Below are positions 27,866-37,920 of a stretch of DNA of 52,948 bases, piece after piece. How positions within the stretch are numbered: position 1 is the first letter of the stretch; every line of letters begins with the position of its first letter. The stretch covers positions 1 through 52,948 of the forward strand of contig NZ_JACMYO010000040.1 of the NCBI RefSeq assembly GCF_020889685.1. Direction: 5' to 3'. The translations under genes and the position numbers were made by a program. The stretch comes from Bradyrhizobium oropedii (GTDB taxonomy: Bacteria > Pseudomonadota > Alphaproteobacteria > Rhizobiales > Xanthobacteraceae). Under the pieces are notes generated by a model. It did no database searches. It had not been told where the DNA came from and saw only the letters and a list, made by a program, of their open reading frames with translations.

Positions 27866-27871
27866 GGCAGC

Positions 27872-28420
27872 ATGTCATCGATTGAGCAGTTGAATGAGAC
27901 GATTCCCGATTTCGCCAAGGACGTCAGACTTAACCTGGCGTCCTTGCTGGCCGATGATACGCTGTCGCAGCAGCGACAATACGGCCTGCTGCTGGCGAGC
28001 GCGATTGCCACTCGCAATTCAGCCCTGATTGCCGTGATCGAAGCGGCAGCAGCAGCCGTGATGACGCCCGTGGCGATCGCCGCAGCGAAATCCGCAGCCT
28101 CTGTGATGGCGATGAACAATGTCTACTACCGATTCGTTCACCTCGCGTCCGACCCGGAATATAAGACCATGCCGCCACGATTGCGCATGAACGTGATCGG
28201 CAATCCTGGCGTGGATAAGTCCGATTTCGAGCTGTGGTCGCTGGCGGTCTCGGCCATAAATGGCTGCGGTGCCTGTATCGAAGCGCACGAGAAGACGCTG
28301 CGGGCTGAGGGCGTCAGTTCCGGAGTGATCCAGACTGCTGTGCGCTTTGCTGCGATTGTGCAATCAGTGGCGGTTGCGATCGAGGCCGCCGGGCGCGCCC
28401 CGTCCAAGCCGACGGGCTGA
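27872..28420 (+). CDS. AhpD-like alkylhydroperoxidase / AhpC reductant
   Basis: The 182-aa protein ends in the AhpD active-site pattern [15 protein letters not shown], containing the CxxC and the nearby His and Glu. AhpD passes electrons, via lipoyl proteins in known systems, to the AhpC resolving cysteine. Gene order ahpC-ahpD with a 6-base gap supports co-function. Both cysteines are present and the length is normal. It converges on fixX with a hairpin between them. Confidence 0.87.
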   Translation: MSSIEQLNETIPDFAKDVRLNLASLLADDTLSQQRQYGLLLASAIATRNSALIAVIEAAAAAVMTPVAIAAAKSAASVMAMNNVYYRFVHLASDPEYKTMPPRLRMNVIGNPGVDKSDFELWSLAVSAINGCGACIEAHEKTLRAEGVSSGVIQTAVRFAAIVQSVAVAIEAAGRAPSKPTG

Positions 28421-28593
28421 TTTCCTTTGCGCCGTCGGATCGACACCGCTTATGGCGCCACTCCGTTGCGGCACGACCAATCCTCGGCATCCCAAGCGAA
28501 TGATATCCTCAAGCTGAGTCTTGCGGGCGTCCCCTCGGTTGCCTCGTTTGAATTTCACCTTAAGTGCAGACGAGCCAGAATGCGCCACAAAGG

Positions 28594-28627
28594 CGGTGAG
28601 ATCCTCCTTGTGATGGCGATCTCACCG
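28594..28627. terminator. Bidirectional hairpin between ahpD and fixX
   Basis: CGGTGAGATC at 28594-28603 pairs perfectly with GATCTCACCG at 28618-28627, with partly complementary AAAGG and CCTTT extensions. It lies between two convergent operons. Rightward it is followed by CTTTCGTT. It probably ends transcription in both directions. Confidence 0.6.
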
Positions 28628-28645
28628 CGGCCTTTCGTTGCACTC

Positions 28646-28942
28646 TCACCCAAACTTGAACAGCACGCCGTACCCACCGCGCGGATGGCTCCATTTGATG
28701 TCGCCGGTGGGTTCAGCGATCACGCGGCAGGTGCCGCACTCGATGCAGCCGTCGACGGTTATCTCAACTTGGCCGTTGTCGTTGAGTTCGTAGCATCGCG
28801 CAGGGCAGGCTTTCAAAAGCGCGAGTAGCTGCGGCGACGGCGTCGTGTGCGCGCGCACGGTGACGTGAGGGCGACCGACATCGACAAGATAGCGGTTGTA
28901 GTACAGCTTGTCTTCGACGCGCACTGAGGGCTCGACATTCAT
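28646..28942 (-). CDS. fixX: Ferredoxin-like protein FixX
   Basis: The 98-aa product has cysteine motifs CPARCYEL and [10 protein letters not shown], as in FixX and the Fe-S domain of ETF:quinone oxidoreductase. FixABCX bifurcates electrons from NADH to quinone and to low-potential ferredoxin or flavodoxin for nitrogenase. The ATG at 28942 ([15 protein letters not shown]) gives the usual family length and has AAGG upstream; an ORF start five codons earlier was rejected. It is the last gene of fixBCX, 39 bases after fixC. Confidence 0.93.
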   Translation of the reverse strand: MNVEPSVRVEDKLYYNRYLVDVGRPHVTVRAHTTPSPQLLALLKACPARCYELNDNGQVEITVDGCIECGTCRVIAEPTGDIKWSHPRGGYGVLFKFG

Positions 28943-28981
28943 TCTTTGACCTTCCATTGCTCGATTTCACACCGTTGCCGG

Positions 28982-30289
28982 TCAGCGCCAGGCCCTGGCA
29001 AAACGGCACGCATCTCCGAACAGACCTGTCCATGACCGCGCCTTGACGAAGGATTTCAGGGTCGCCTTCTCCTTCTCAACCTTCGGCGTACCGTCGACGC
29101 GTACAAAGTTCTGAAGCGCCTTGGAGATAAGCTGCGGATAGGTAAGAAAGAAGTTTTGCGAATGGGTGTGCATCAGCGTCGGCATGTCTTTGTACTTCTT
29201 GAGGTCTTTGATGACGAAGGACTCGTCCAGCATCTCCTTGTAGAGCAACAGATTTTTTGCGGTCATCGGCTCCCGGCGCGATTTGACCTGGGCGATCGCT
29301 TCGGCCGCGATGCGGCCTGAGGTCATCGCAAGATTGGAGCCTTCGCGATGAATGGCATTGTTGAGCTGTGCCGCATCCCCCACCACCACCCAACCATCAC
29401 CGTAGAGCTGCGGGATTGCTTTGTACCCGCCTTCAGGAATGAGATGCGCCGCATATTCCTTGACTTCGGAACCTGCTATCAGCGGCGCCACGGACGGATG
29501 CTGCTTGAAATGATCGAGCATGCCGTAGGGTGTCTGGCCGGTTCGCTGGAAATCGGCGACGAGGCAGCCGATGCCGAGCGAAATGCACTCCTTGTTGGCA
29601 TAGATGAAACCCATTCCGGTCATGCCGCGGGAAATGGTACCGGCAGCCTCGATCACGACGCCTTCGTCGCCCTTAAGATTGAAACGCGCCTCGATCGTCT
29701 CGCGAGGCAAAAAGTGCATTTCCTTCACTGCGAGCGCGACATTATCGGGTGTCGGCCGCGGGCGCAGCCCCGCCCGTGTCCCGAGGAGACCATTGACCCC
29801 CTCGGCCAGCACGACGACGTCGGCGTGTATTTCGCCGTCGCGGCGATCCGTACGAACTCCGACGATCCTCTCGTGGTGGTCCCGTACGAGCTCCGTGACT
29901 GTCGTCTCGCACAGCACCGTCGCGCCGGCCTCCCGCACCTTCGAGGAGAACCATTTGTCAAACTGCGCGCGTATGATCGTGTATCGGTTCGGCCGCTCCT
30001 CGTTGAAGTCATCCGAGCGGTAGTGCATGCCGACATGGGAGCGATCGTCCATCATCCAGAACCGTTGTTCGACCAGATGGCGTTCGAGCGGCGCCTCCTC
30101 GCGAAACTCGGGGATCAGCTTTTCCATCATGTCGGCATAGAGGATCGCGCCCTGCACATTCTTCGATCCGGAATATTCGCCCCGCTCGAGCTGCAGCACA
30201 TTCATGCCGTGCTTGGCCATTGTCAACGCCGCCGCGTTGCCGGCCATACCGGCTCCGACTACGATCGCATCGAACCTCTCTTCAATCAT
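28982..30289 (-). CDS. fixC: FixC flavoprotein
   Basis: The 435-aa protein starts [20 protein letters not shown], a Rossmann FAD-binding GxGxxG, and contains [19 protein letters not shown], the second FAD contact typical of ETF-QO/FixC. It binds FAD and delivers electrons to quinone in the membrane-associated FixABCX complex. The chosen start gives the family length, while 19 upstream codons would overlap the fixB end. It lies 13 bases after fixB. Intact. Confidence 0.94.
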   Translation of the reverse strand: MIEERFDAIVVGAGMAGNAAALTMAKHGMNVLQLERGEYSGSKNVQGAILYADMMEKLIPEFREEAPLERHLVEQRFWMMDDRSHVGMHYRSDDFNEERPNRYTIIRAQFDKWFSSKVREAGATVLCETTVTELVRDHHERIVGVRTDRRDGEIHADVVVLAEGVNGLLGTRAGLRPRPTPDNVALAVKEMHFLPRETIEARFNLKGDEGVVIEAAGTISRGMTGMGFIYANKECISLGIGCLVADFQRTGQTPYGMLDHFKQHPSVAPLIAGSEVKEYAAHLIPEGGYKAIPQLYGDGWVVVGDAAQLNNAIHREGSNLAMTSGRIAAEAIAQVKSRREPMTAKNLLLYKEMLDESFVIKDLKKYKDMPTLMHTHSQNFFLTYPQLISKALQNFVRVDGTPKVEKEKATLKSFVKARSWTGLFGDACRFARAWR

Positions 30290-30302
30290 CACATCATCTC
30301 CT

Positions 30303-31412
30303 CTAGACCGCCAGCTGGGCGCGCGAATGCGGCAAGAGCCTGGCACGAAATGCGGCCGTCAGCGACGGGAGCAGCTGCATGGCATCACTGACGATCGCGA
30401 CATGAGCGAAGTCGAAGATCGGCGCGTCCTTGTCGGTATTGATCGCGACGATCAGGTCCGCCCCCTCCACGCCGACCCTGTGCTGGATTGCGCCGGAAAT
30501 ACCGGCGGCAATATAGAGCTTTGGCCGGATAGTCTTGCCGGTCTGGCCGATCTGCCGGTCAGACGTCACCCATCCTTTTTGCACCAGAGGACGCGAGCAA
30601 CCGTACTCGGCGCCAAGAAGAGTTGCTAGCTCGCGCACCAGCCGAAAATTCTCGGGCGATCCCAGTCCCAAGCCGCCGGCGACGACGACATCGGCATAAG
30701 CCAGATTTGACGTTTCGGAATCGCGATCGGGAATGAACGTCAGCACTTTCGTGACGATATCGTCTTCGACAAGGCCAAGCGGATGGATGATGATACGAGC
30801 GGCGTCGCGTACGACACGCTCCGGCATCGGCATGACGCGCGGCCGGACGGTTGCCATCTGCGGACGGTAGTTCAAAGTATAAATCGTGCACAGCAGCGAG
30901 CCGCCAAAGGTCGGACGCGTCGCCGCAAGCGACCCATCGGCGTCGACGTCGAGCGCTGTGCAGTCGGCGGTGAGCCCCGTCGACAAGGTGGTCGCCACCG
31001 AACCTGCAAGATCGCGACCGAGTGTCGTCGCGCCCAGCAGCAGGATTTCAGGCTTGTAGGTGTTGACGAGTTCGGTTAGCGCTTTGGTATAGGATTCATT
31101 TCGGTAATCCGACAAAACATTATCGCTCACGAGATAGGCCAGATCGGCGCCATAGCAAAAGGATTCAAGTGCGGCGTTACGCGTCGGCTGCCCCTCCGGA
31201 CCGATAACGACCGCGGCGAGGTTCACCTTCAGCCTGTCGGCAAGTCTGCGCCCCGCCCCCATGAGCTCCCAGGAGACCGGATGCACCTGGCCACGCTCCT
31301 GCTCGACGAAAACCCAGACATGCTTGTAGGCCTTAAAGTGCTCCGGCAGTTCCTTTTTGGCCGCGGCGCGGCCGGCCGCCGCCGGCGCGGCCGTTTTGGT
31401 GACATTGCTCAT
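30303..31412 (-). CDS. fixB: FixB, electron transfer flavoprotein alpha subunit
   Basis: The 369-aa protein shows the ETF-alpha signature region, with [20 protein letters not shown] and the FAD-binding stretch [20 protein letters not shown] followed by IQHRVG and [13 protein letters not shown]. It forms the FixAB flavoprotein with FixA, whose gene is not adjacent; separation of fixA from fixBCX is known in Bradyrhizobium. The start has GAGGGG upstream. Its sigma54 promoter lies about 750 bases upstream, leaving a long leader. Confidence 0.94.
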   Translation of the reverse strand: MSNVTKTAAPAAAGRAAAKKELPEHFKAYKHVWVFVEQERGQVHPVSWELMGAGRRLADRLKVNLAAVVIGPEGQPTRNAALESFCYGADLAYLVSDNVLSDYRNESYTKALTELVNTYKPEILLLGATTLGRDLAGSVATTLSTGLTADCTALDVDADGSLAATRPTFGGSLLCTIYTLNYRPQMATVRPRVMPMPERVVRDAARIIIHPLGLVEDDIVTKVLTFIPDRDSETSNLAYADVVVAGGLGLGSPENFRLVRELATLLGAEYGCSRPLVQKGWVTSDRQIGQTGKTIRPKLYIAAGISGAIQHRVGVEGADLIVAINTDKDAPIFDFAHVAIVSDAMQLLPSLTAAFRARLLPHSRAQLAV

Positions 31413-32148
31413 GTTTTAAATTCCCCTCAATAGTGCGCGCGCCCGCGCCGCAGGATTGGTTTCCACTTCGGTTGGCTGAAGATCACTTTTGCTCAGCAGA
31501 TGGCCAGCTGCTCGGTGGTCCCGCCTGCTCGGTGTGGCCCGACCGCACAACGAGAGGCGTCGCCCCGGGCGAACGCACAGAGCGAGAGGGGCCGGAGACA
31601 CGCTTCCTGCGCGCTCCGTTCGACAAGCGCCAGCGAGGCGGCCAGGCCGCTGCGATCACCCTCGTTGACCCTCTCCATGCTTGAGTACGCGGCTCCACTT
31701 GCTTCGCAAGAGCAGCACCTCGCTTTCGGTTTAGCGCTCCACATCGGCTGTAACGCCCCGGGTGATCTTGCCACCGCGCTATCATGCGATGAGTGCTCGG
31801 CCGCCAGCGCTGATGACTCGCGTGGGCCGACGTTGTCCGCTCTTTCTGGCGCATGTTGCTATCAGCCCTGGGATAAATGTAGATTCGCGCACAAGCGGGC
31901 GCCCGCCTGATGCGGACGAAGATGTGCATACGCTTCCCAAGTGAAGCGCGGACGGGCGACTTACCCGTTGGCCGCCCTCGCGGGCTCGATAGTGGCTTTA
32001 ATCGAATCAAAAGCCATCTCGGATGGCACTGCGCGAGCGTGAGCCACGAGATGATGCCGCGCAACTCGGCAGGCAGTAGACGTAACGTAAAAGGTCTTCC
32101 TTCAAATCTCATTTCGGACGGCTACCATTTGTCTGCACAGGACCGGAT
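31413..32148 (-). other. Long transcribed leader of fixBCX
   Basis: If transcription starts about 12 bases after the -12 element at 32161, the fixB message has a leader of roughly 740 bases. Open frames here (the longest 209 codons, Arg/Ser-rich) do not look like genes. The leader may contain RNA structure or simply be a relic of gene loss. A poor -24/-12-like sequence at 31706-31719 is a less likely, closer promoter. Confidence 0.5.
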
Positions 32149-32160
32149 CGACACGACAAC

Positions 32161-32176
32161 AGCAAGTGTCGTACCA
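32161..32176 (-). promoter_or_regulatory. Sigma54 (-24/-12) promoter for fixBCX
   Basis: On the minus strand TGGTACGACACTTGCT has a perfect -12 (TTGCT), GG-N10-GC spacing and one mismatch in the -24 part. It is the best such element in the 945-base gap between fixB and nifW. Confidence 0.65.
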
Positions 32177-32234
32177 GTTGCAAGAACCAAGTAAATCAGG
32201 CGAGACCAATAACTTGTGAGACACTTGGAACGGC

Positions 32235-32250
32235 TGCTAATCCCAGGACA
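32235..32250. promoter_or_regulatory. Possible NifA site for fixBCX
   Basis: TGC-N10-ACA, one base off the NifA consensus, lies about 60 bases upstream of the fixBCX -24 element. Confidence 0.35.
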
Positions 32251-32356
32251 CGACCAGTTCGGACATGGGTCGGGAATACGACAGCGCCGCGCGAGTCCTG
32301 GCGGAGAGAGTTGATGGAAGAAGACGAAGCCTGCACGAGGATCCGTCAGCGTAAGA

Positions 32357-32698
32357 TCACTTCAGCTCGCTCAATGGGACAAAGGCCGCCGGCTTGCCAC
32401 GGTCTGTGACGGCATCCTTCAGAACCTTAAACACCCGCTGCTCGATTGGCGACGATGCCACGAAGTCGGCATAGGCCTGCTCCAGCATCGCTTTGCAACG
32501 AGCTCTGATGTCCGGCTCTGCGACACCGGCGAATTGCTCATTGGCAAAATATTGTCCCATGCGCTTTAGGATGTGAAGGCGCGCGACATCGACGATCCTG
32601 GGGTCGTACTTGACGCCCAGCAGTGAAAAAAACTCTTCCGCCGACGAAGCCTTGCTGAGCCGATCCAGGATACTGGCTGCTGGGTGCGAGTTACTCAT
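32357..32698 (-). CDS. nifW: Nitrogenase stabilising/protective protein NifW
   Basis: The 113-aa protein matches NifW: LDRLSKASSAEEFFSLLGVK, then VARLHILKRMGQYF and a C-terminal RVFKVLKDAV. NifW associates with the MoFe protein and is thought to assist its maturation or protect it from oxygen. GGAG precedes the ATG. It lies 184 bases after nifV on the same strand and may be co-transcribed from the nifV promoter. Confidence 0.92.
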   Translation of the reverse strand: MSNSHPAASILDRLSKASSAEEFFSLLGVKYDPRIVDVARLHILKRMGQYFANEQFAGVAEPDIRARCKAMLEQAYADFVASSPIEQRVFKVLKDAVTDRGKPAAFVPLSELK

Positions 32699-32882
32699 CG
32701 AAAAATCTCCTTTGAATCAGCGGGTGGACGGTCGGCGAAATGGAGCAGCGTCCGGTGATCCTGCTGCGGCCTTCACGTCGCGCAACCATGCGGAGGCAGG
32801 CCATCGTTGCCGCCGATCAACGATTCCGTCCTCGCGCGCTTGGTTTTTGAATGGTCTCCCCAGACGTTGCTGGGCACTTTCT

Positions 32883-34070
32883 TCACGCGGGGTGGGTCGC
32901 CAAGCATCCGCACACATCGCGCCAGATCGTCGCCACCGTTTCGCGCTCGACCGGCAGCTTGTGCTCGATGGCATGCTTGCGGACTTGCGATAGGATCTGT
33001 CTGGCCTGATCGGCGCTGGCGACGAGCTGCAATTCATTGAGCAACGCAGTGATCGCCGACAGCCCGGAATGCTTGCCGATCACAAAGCGGTTGCGGCGTC
33101 CAAGTAGAACGGGATCAAGCGACTGGTAGGTGCGTTGATCCTTTAAAAGGCCATCCACATGAATGCCCGATTCGTGCGTAAACACATGTTCTCCGACGAT
33201 GGCCTTGTTCAGAGGAATCGCACGTGCGGCTGCGGCTGCAACCACTGCAGCAACGTTCTCGAGCTCCGACAGTATGATGCCGGTCTCGTACCTATAGAGC
33301 TGCTTGAGCGCGACCGCGACTTCCTCGAGCGGTGCATTTCCGGCCCGCTCGCCGAGGCCGATAACGGTTACCGAGGCGTGGCTCGCGCCGGCCTTGATGG
33401 CGGAGAGCGTATTGGCGGTTGCAAGACCAAGATCATCGTGACCGTGAAACTCGAGTTCGAGATCCGTGGTCGCACGCAAATTTCCGACCAGCGCGAAGGT
33501 TGTGTCCGGGTCGAGCACGCCGAGCGTATCGGCAATACGAAATCTACGCGCTCCCGCCGCTTTTGCTGCTGCTATCAGTCTGATGAGAAAATCGATGTCG
33601 GCGCGGGAGGAGTCCTCGCCACCGACGGCGACATCAAGTCCCCGCTCACGGGCGTAACCTACCACTCGCTTGACCTGCTCCAGCGCCAAATCGCGACGGC
33701 CGCCAAGCTTGGCCGCAATCTGCACATCGGAACTCGGGATCGACATATTGACCATGGACACCTTCGCTTCGATCGCCGCGTCGATGTCTGCTTCCCGCAT
33801 CCGGCACCAGGCGATGGTGGTCAGCGGAAGCTCCGCTTCGACAATGACGCGGATGGCGGCGACCTCCTCGTTGCCCATCGCGGGCGTTCCCGCCTCGATC
33901 TCCGTCACGCCGGCCCGTGCCAGCGCCTGCGCGATCGCCAGCTTTTCCTCTGTGGTGAACGCAACGCCGGGCGCCTGCTCGCCGTCGCGTAGCGTCGTGT
34001 CGTTGAGCACGATCGGCTTGGGGCGCGCCTGCTCGGGCCAAGACGGTTTGGCGGTGGTGGTGGCGGTCAT
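32883..34070 (-). CDS. nifV: Homocitrate synthase NifV
   Basis: The 395-aa protein has the acyl-transfer metal and substrate motifs LNDTTLRDGEQAPG near the N-terminus, LEFHGHDDLGLATANTL in the middle and VFTHESGIHVDGLLK later, all expected of homocitrate synthases. It condenses acetyl-CoA with 2-oxoglutarate to make the homocitrate of FeMo-co. Start at MTATTTAKPSW was chosen because AGGAG lies 10 bases upstream and family similarity begins there. Its own NifA/sigma54 promoter begins only 40 bases upstream. Many rhizobia lack nifV and rely on plant homocitrate. Confidence 0.93.
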   Translation of the reverse strand: MTATTTAKPSWPEQARPKPIVLNDTTLRDGEQAPGVAFTTEEKLAIAQALARAGVTEIEAGTPAMGNEEVAAIRVIVEAELPLTTIAWCRMREADIDAAIEAKVSMVNMSIPSSDVQIAAKLGGRRDLALEQVKRVVGYARERGLDVAVGGEDSSRADIDFLIRLIAAAKAAGARRFRIADTLGVLDPDTTFALVGNLRATTDLELEFHGHDDLGLATANTLSAIKAGASHASVTVIGLGERAGNAPLEEVAVALKQLYRYETGIILSELENVAAVVAAAAARAIPLNKAIVGEHVFTHESGIHVDGLLKDQRTYQSLDPVLLGRRNRFVIGKHSGLSAITALLNELQLVASADQARQILSQVRKHAIEHKLPVERETVATIWRDVCGCLATHPA

Positions 34071-34109
34071 CACGAAAGGGCTCCTCATTGCTTTTGATCC
34101 ATGCGCTTC

Positions 34110-34125
34110 AGCAACCCGCATGCCA
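34110..34125 (-). promoter_or_regulatory. Sigma54 (-24/-12) promoter for nifV
   Basis: Minus strand TGGCATGCGGGTTGCT has perfect spacing and -12, with one mismatch in TGGCAC. The start site would fall about 28 bases before the nifV ATG. Confidence 0.85.
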
Positions 34126-34188
34126 GCCCGCCATCCCTGGCAACGCATTGAAGAAGCTAAGCTTCCTTTCTCATCCTCCTTCCGGAAT

Positions 34189-34204
34189 TGTCGCAAACGC
34201 GACA
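34189..34204. promoter_or_regulatory. NifA upstream activator site for nifV
   Basis: Perfect TGT-N10-ACA (TGTCGCAAACGCGACA), itself a near-perfect dyad, about 65 bases upstream of the -24 element. Confidence 0.8.
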
Positions 34205-34430
34205 CTACTCATGAAGTCGGACGCCTCATCCTGCCTCTTGCCACGCCGAGCTCGAACGTTAGTGCGCCCGCGGCGCGCCGGATGTCAGAATTGTCGAGCA
34301 CTTCGAGACCGGCACCGCCTTGGACACCTGGTCGCGCTCGCATCGAAACGGCATCAGCCGCGCCCTCCGCCTCCTGCGAACCGGCATGGTCTTCTCAGAC
34401 GGATCGGCGATCGCGGATTCTTGTGGCAAC

Positions 34431-35147
34431 TCAGATGGGCCAGTCGCCGCCGACGATCGAGCCAGCCGCCTGCAACAGAAAGTCGCGCCGGCGCTCGGCC
34501 ATACGGCTTTCGCCGCTTTCTTCGCCGAAGCAGAGGTTGAAGTCGTTACATTGCGTGCAAACGGGCGTTGTGCACATCACTAGTCCTTCATCCTCGCACA
34601 GCGAGCGGTAGAAGAAGCGCTTCCAGCGCATGTTGTTGACATTGCGCGCGGCGAGCGGCGCGAAGTGGCGGCTTAGCAGCCGAGAGAGTTCGCCGCGATT
34701 GCGTAATCCGAGATCTTCCCACAGGTGGTCTGGCTCAATGGCGCGGCGCGCGATCATCGCGGCCAGCCAGCGCCCGATATGCCCTTCCGTCGAGCGTTGC
34801 TTGAGCAAGAGATCGCGCACCATTGCGATCTCGTCGTTCTCATCGCACTTAAACGCCAGGAGCTGCTCCGAGATCTTGACCTCAACCGACGGAAAGTAGT
34901 GCTGCAGCAGGCCCGCCAGCTCGTGGCCGGACAGGCCGGCCTTCTCGGGAAGCGGGCCACCATCCATCGCGGCGGCCGCCAGAATAGACGCTAGGACGTG
35001 GCGATCGAAATTGCTGTCAGTGGCAATATCGGCATCTTCAGGAGGCACGCCAGTGAGCGCTCGGTAGGTTGCAATTCCTCTCTGCACCTCGCGGCTCGCA
35101 TCGACGGCGCAAGCAGCCATAAACGGAAGGAAGCGTGCTTCGGGCAT
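34431..35147 (-). CDS. nifQ: Molybdenum donor NifQ
   Basis: The 238-aa protein ends with the NifQ cysteine motif C-x4-C-x2-C-x5-C (CTTPVCTQCNDFNLC, about residue 195), which binds a Mo-Fe-S cluster and supplies molybdenum for FeMo-co on NifEN/NifH. The start MPEARFLPFMAACAVD was preferred over an ATG 105 bases upstream because that one lies inside the hairpin following nifH and its extra residues look random. It is downstream of nifH, probably read through from the nifH promoter. Confidence 0.88.
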   Translation of the reverse strand: MPEARFLPFMAACAVDASREVQRGIATYRALTGVPPEDADIATDSNFDRHVLASILAAAAMDGGPLPEKAGLSGHELAGLLQHYFPSVEVKISEQLLAFKCDENDEIAMVRDLLLKQRSTEGHIGRWLAAMIARRAIEPDHLWEDLGLRNRGELSRLLSRHFAPLAARNVNNMRWKRFFYRSLCEDEGLVMCTTPVCTQCNDFNLCFGEESGESRMAERRRDFLLQAAGSIVGGDWPI

Positions 35148-35210
35148 GATGTTTTTGGGTTCCCACAACGTTTGCCCCGGCCCATTCTGGCTGGTCGGGT
35201 GATCGTCAGA

Positions 35211-35252
35211 ATGCCGGTCTCCCCGGATGGGGGCTGTGGGGGAGACCGGCAT
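35211..35252. repeat. Perfect 14-bp hairpin between nifH and nifQ
   Basis: ATGCCGGTCTCCCC (35211-35224) pairs with GGGGAGACCGGCAT (35239-35252). In the nifH transcript it lies 37 bases after the nifH stop and has no T-run after it. It probably stabilises the nifH 3' end or reduces read-through into nifQ, as expected when far more NifH than NifQ is needed. Confidence 0.75.
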
Positions 35253-35288
35253 CCGTCGCGCGCCTTCACAAGGCCGCGACCCGCGACC

Positions 35289-36215
<927 letters not shown>

Positions 36216-36335
36216 CTACACGCGAGCTTGTTTCTCTTTCAGAAACGGGGCACACGGGTTCAAGGGAAGGAGCGCATCGCTCGTCTTACGCGTCGGCGTG
36301 CACTCAGCCCTCACTCAGTGTTGCTGCCGCTTAAT

Positions 36336-36351
36336 AGCAACCGCCATGCCA
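36336..36351 (-). promoter_or_regulatory. Sigma54 (-24/-12) promoter for nifH
   Basis: Minus strand TGGCATGGCGGTTGCT, with perfect -12 and GG-N10-GC spacing, about 160 bases upstream of the nifH start. Confidence 0.88.
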
Positions 36352-36449
36352 ACGCTGTCCGCGCTCATTAAGCGTCTGATTGCGTTCTAAAAAACCAACC
36401 GTCCGTTGAGTAGCCCCAGGGCGTTTGGACCGGACAGGATCTTCGCGGA

Positions 36450-36465
36450 TGTTAGAAAACGAACA
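36450..36465. promoter_or_regulatory. NifA upstream activator site for nifH
   Basis: Perfect TGT-N10-ACA (TGTTAGAAAACGAACA) centred about 105 bases upstream of the -24 element. Confidence 0.85.
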
Positions 36466-36524
36466 ACGGCCACACCCATCAACCGAAAAACGGCAGCTTG
36501 GCATGACCTGATCCAATGCCCTCT

Positions 36525-36683
36525 ATGGAACGGGACTTGCTCCTGTTCTTGCAAGCCGGTGGTCGGCAATTTGCGGCGAGTGAGATCCAGGTCGAGGTCA
36601 AAACCTCTAAGGCAAGTGGCACGGCGATAGGGTTCGTGGTCGAGGATGACGCGATCAATTGTGCGGCCGAACCCCCAACTTGA
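36525..36683 (+). CDS. Possible 52-aa small protein
   Basis: The frame MERDLLLFLQAGGRQFAASE, then VKTSKASGTAIGFVVEDDAI, is more protein-like than its alternatives. It has no clear ribosome site or family and could be the remnant of a larger gene. It lies divergent from nifH, 60 bases past the NifA site. Confidence 0.25.
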   Translation: MERDLLLFLQAGGRQFAASEIQVEVKTSKASGTAIGFVVEDDAINCAAEPPT

Positions 36684-37032
36684 TCCAGCTGATCAGATCG
36701 ACGCGCATGAGTTTAAAGGCAGCAAGAAACGCCTTACAGGGCCGCCTGCGGATCGAAGCGAACTGAGGTCCTGCTCCGCGCTTCGTTTGTGAGACATAAG
36801 AGGCCGATGCTCGTTGATGAGTTAGCGGCTCAATTTCTTAGATTGTTCGGATCTTGCTCGTTTGCGAACAACCCTAGGAGATCACGGCCGTCGATGGCAT
36901 TAAGGCCGGCGTACGCGTGGTACGGTGCTTAAGCCGCTGACGTGTGATGGTGCGCAAGAGTGTCAAATGCGCTCTCGGACGTAGCGGAATCGCCGCCGAT
37001 CGTTCAGCTCAGCGTACCCACATAGGTATACC
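36684..37032. other. No supported gene
   Basis: About 350 bases between the small frame and the nitrogenase-associated gene. TGGCATTAAGGCCGGC near 36896 looks partly like a -24 element but lacks a -12. Nothing else recognised. Confidence 0.35.
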
Positions 37033-37440
37033 ATGGCGAAGATCCTCTTTTATCAGAAGCCGGGCTGCGTTGCCAATGCGCGTCAGATGCTGGCGCTGAA
37101 GGCCGCGGGCCATGACGTGATAGCCAAAGATATATTGAAGGAGCCGTGGGCTGCGGAGGAATTGCGACGCTTCTTCCGCAGTATGCCGATCGCATCCTGG
37201 TTCAACCGAGCCGCGCCTCGTATCAAGTCGGGGGAAATTAATCCTGACACAATCGACGCAGCGAGTGCACTCGCGTTGATGCTGGCAGATCCGCTCCTGA
37301 TCAGACGACCGCTGATTAACGTCGACGGTGCAAGATGCGCCGGCTTCGATCATGAACCCGTTCTGTCGCTGCTCGGCCGGGACACGCAAGATGATCTTGA
37401 GGGATGCTCCCACGAACAACAGGGCACGCGCTGTCCTTAG
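37033..37440 (+). CDS. Nitrogenase-associated ArsC/Spx-family protein
   Basis: The 135-aa protein opens MAKILFYQKPGCVANARQM, a thioredoxin-like start with the single cysteine of the ArsC/Spx fold, and continues with EPWAAEELRRFFRSMPIASW and LLIRRPLINVDGARCAGFDH, the arsenate-reductase-like block. This fits the nitrogenase-associated group found beside nif genes (related to NifO of Azotobacter), whose precise role is unclear; nitrate/molybdenum partitioning has been proposed for NifO. No sigma54 element was found in front and the ribosome site is weak. Confidence 0.75.
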   Translation: MAKILFYQKPGCVANARQMLALKAAGHDVIAKDILKEPWAAEELRRFFRSMPIASWFNRAAPRIKSGEINPDTIDAASALALMLADPLLIRRPLINVDGARCAGFDHEPVLSLLGRDTQDDLEGCSHEQQGTRCP

Positions 37441-37834
37441 ATGTGAGGATACGATCGATCATACTACCATGCCGCCAACCAACGCGAACAACGATCCTCC
37501 CACTTCCGCCCTTTTCAGAATGGCGGACGGCACGTTCGCTGAGAACGCCGGCGTGCGTGACTCCTCGTAACCAGCGGCGCTCAGATTGCTCGGTTTTTTA
37601 TACGACCCTTTCCGTCGCGTGCGGTGTGTGAAAGCGCCGCAGTTCGACCGCGTTTGTCGCGCATGATTCCTGCCTGGATTTGATCAGAGCGTTAAGCCGA
37701 TACGCGGTTTATTGAATAGATTCGGCTCAGACAGGACATTGAACTGAATAACGATCCGGACAGAGACTGCGAAGCTCCGTGGCCGTGATCCTTATGCAAC
37801 GCGGCTGCATGATTGCGCTACGTCCGCCGCCATT
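37441..37834. other. Intergenic region upstream of ompW
   Basis: About 390 bases with no supported gene. A run of T (TTTTTTAT near 37590) could end the upstream transcript, but no strong stem precedes it. Confidence 0.35.
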
Positions 37835-37848
37835 TTGATCAGCATCAA
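37835..37848. promoter_or_regulatory. FixK/FNR-type box upstream of ompW
   Basis: TTGATCAGCATCAA is a perfect match to TTGAT-N4-ATCAA. It lies about 73 bases upstream of the ompW ATG, a suitable place for activation by FixK2 under low oxygen. Confidence 0.8.
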
Positions 37849-37920
37849 ATCCTTCGCCGCCCCCCTGTGTGACAGAGACCTCGCGCGACTCTTCGTGCGA
37901 ACTTTGGAATGGAGAATTCG

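Noticed and set aside
29348..30391. 347-codon plus-strand frame opposite fixC
   Set aside because: Antisense to a clear fixC gene.
31706..31719. Closer -24/-12-like element for fixB (AGGTGCTGCTCTTGC on the minus strand)
   Set aside because: Spacing is right but the -24 part has several mismatches; the element at 32161 is much better.
31483..32112. 209-codon open frame in the fixB leader
   Set aside because: Arg/Ser/Pro-rich composition, no start site and no motif; typical of a chance frame in GC-rich DNA.
36890..36925. TGGCATTAAGGCCGGC and TGGTACGGTGCTTAAG as sigma54 promoters for the nitrogenase-associated gene
   Set aside because: Both lack the TTGC -12 element at correct spacing.
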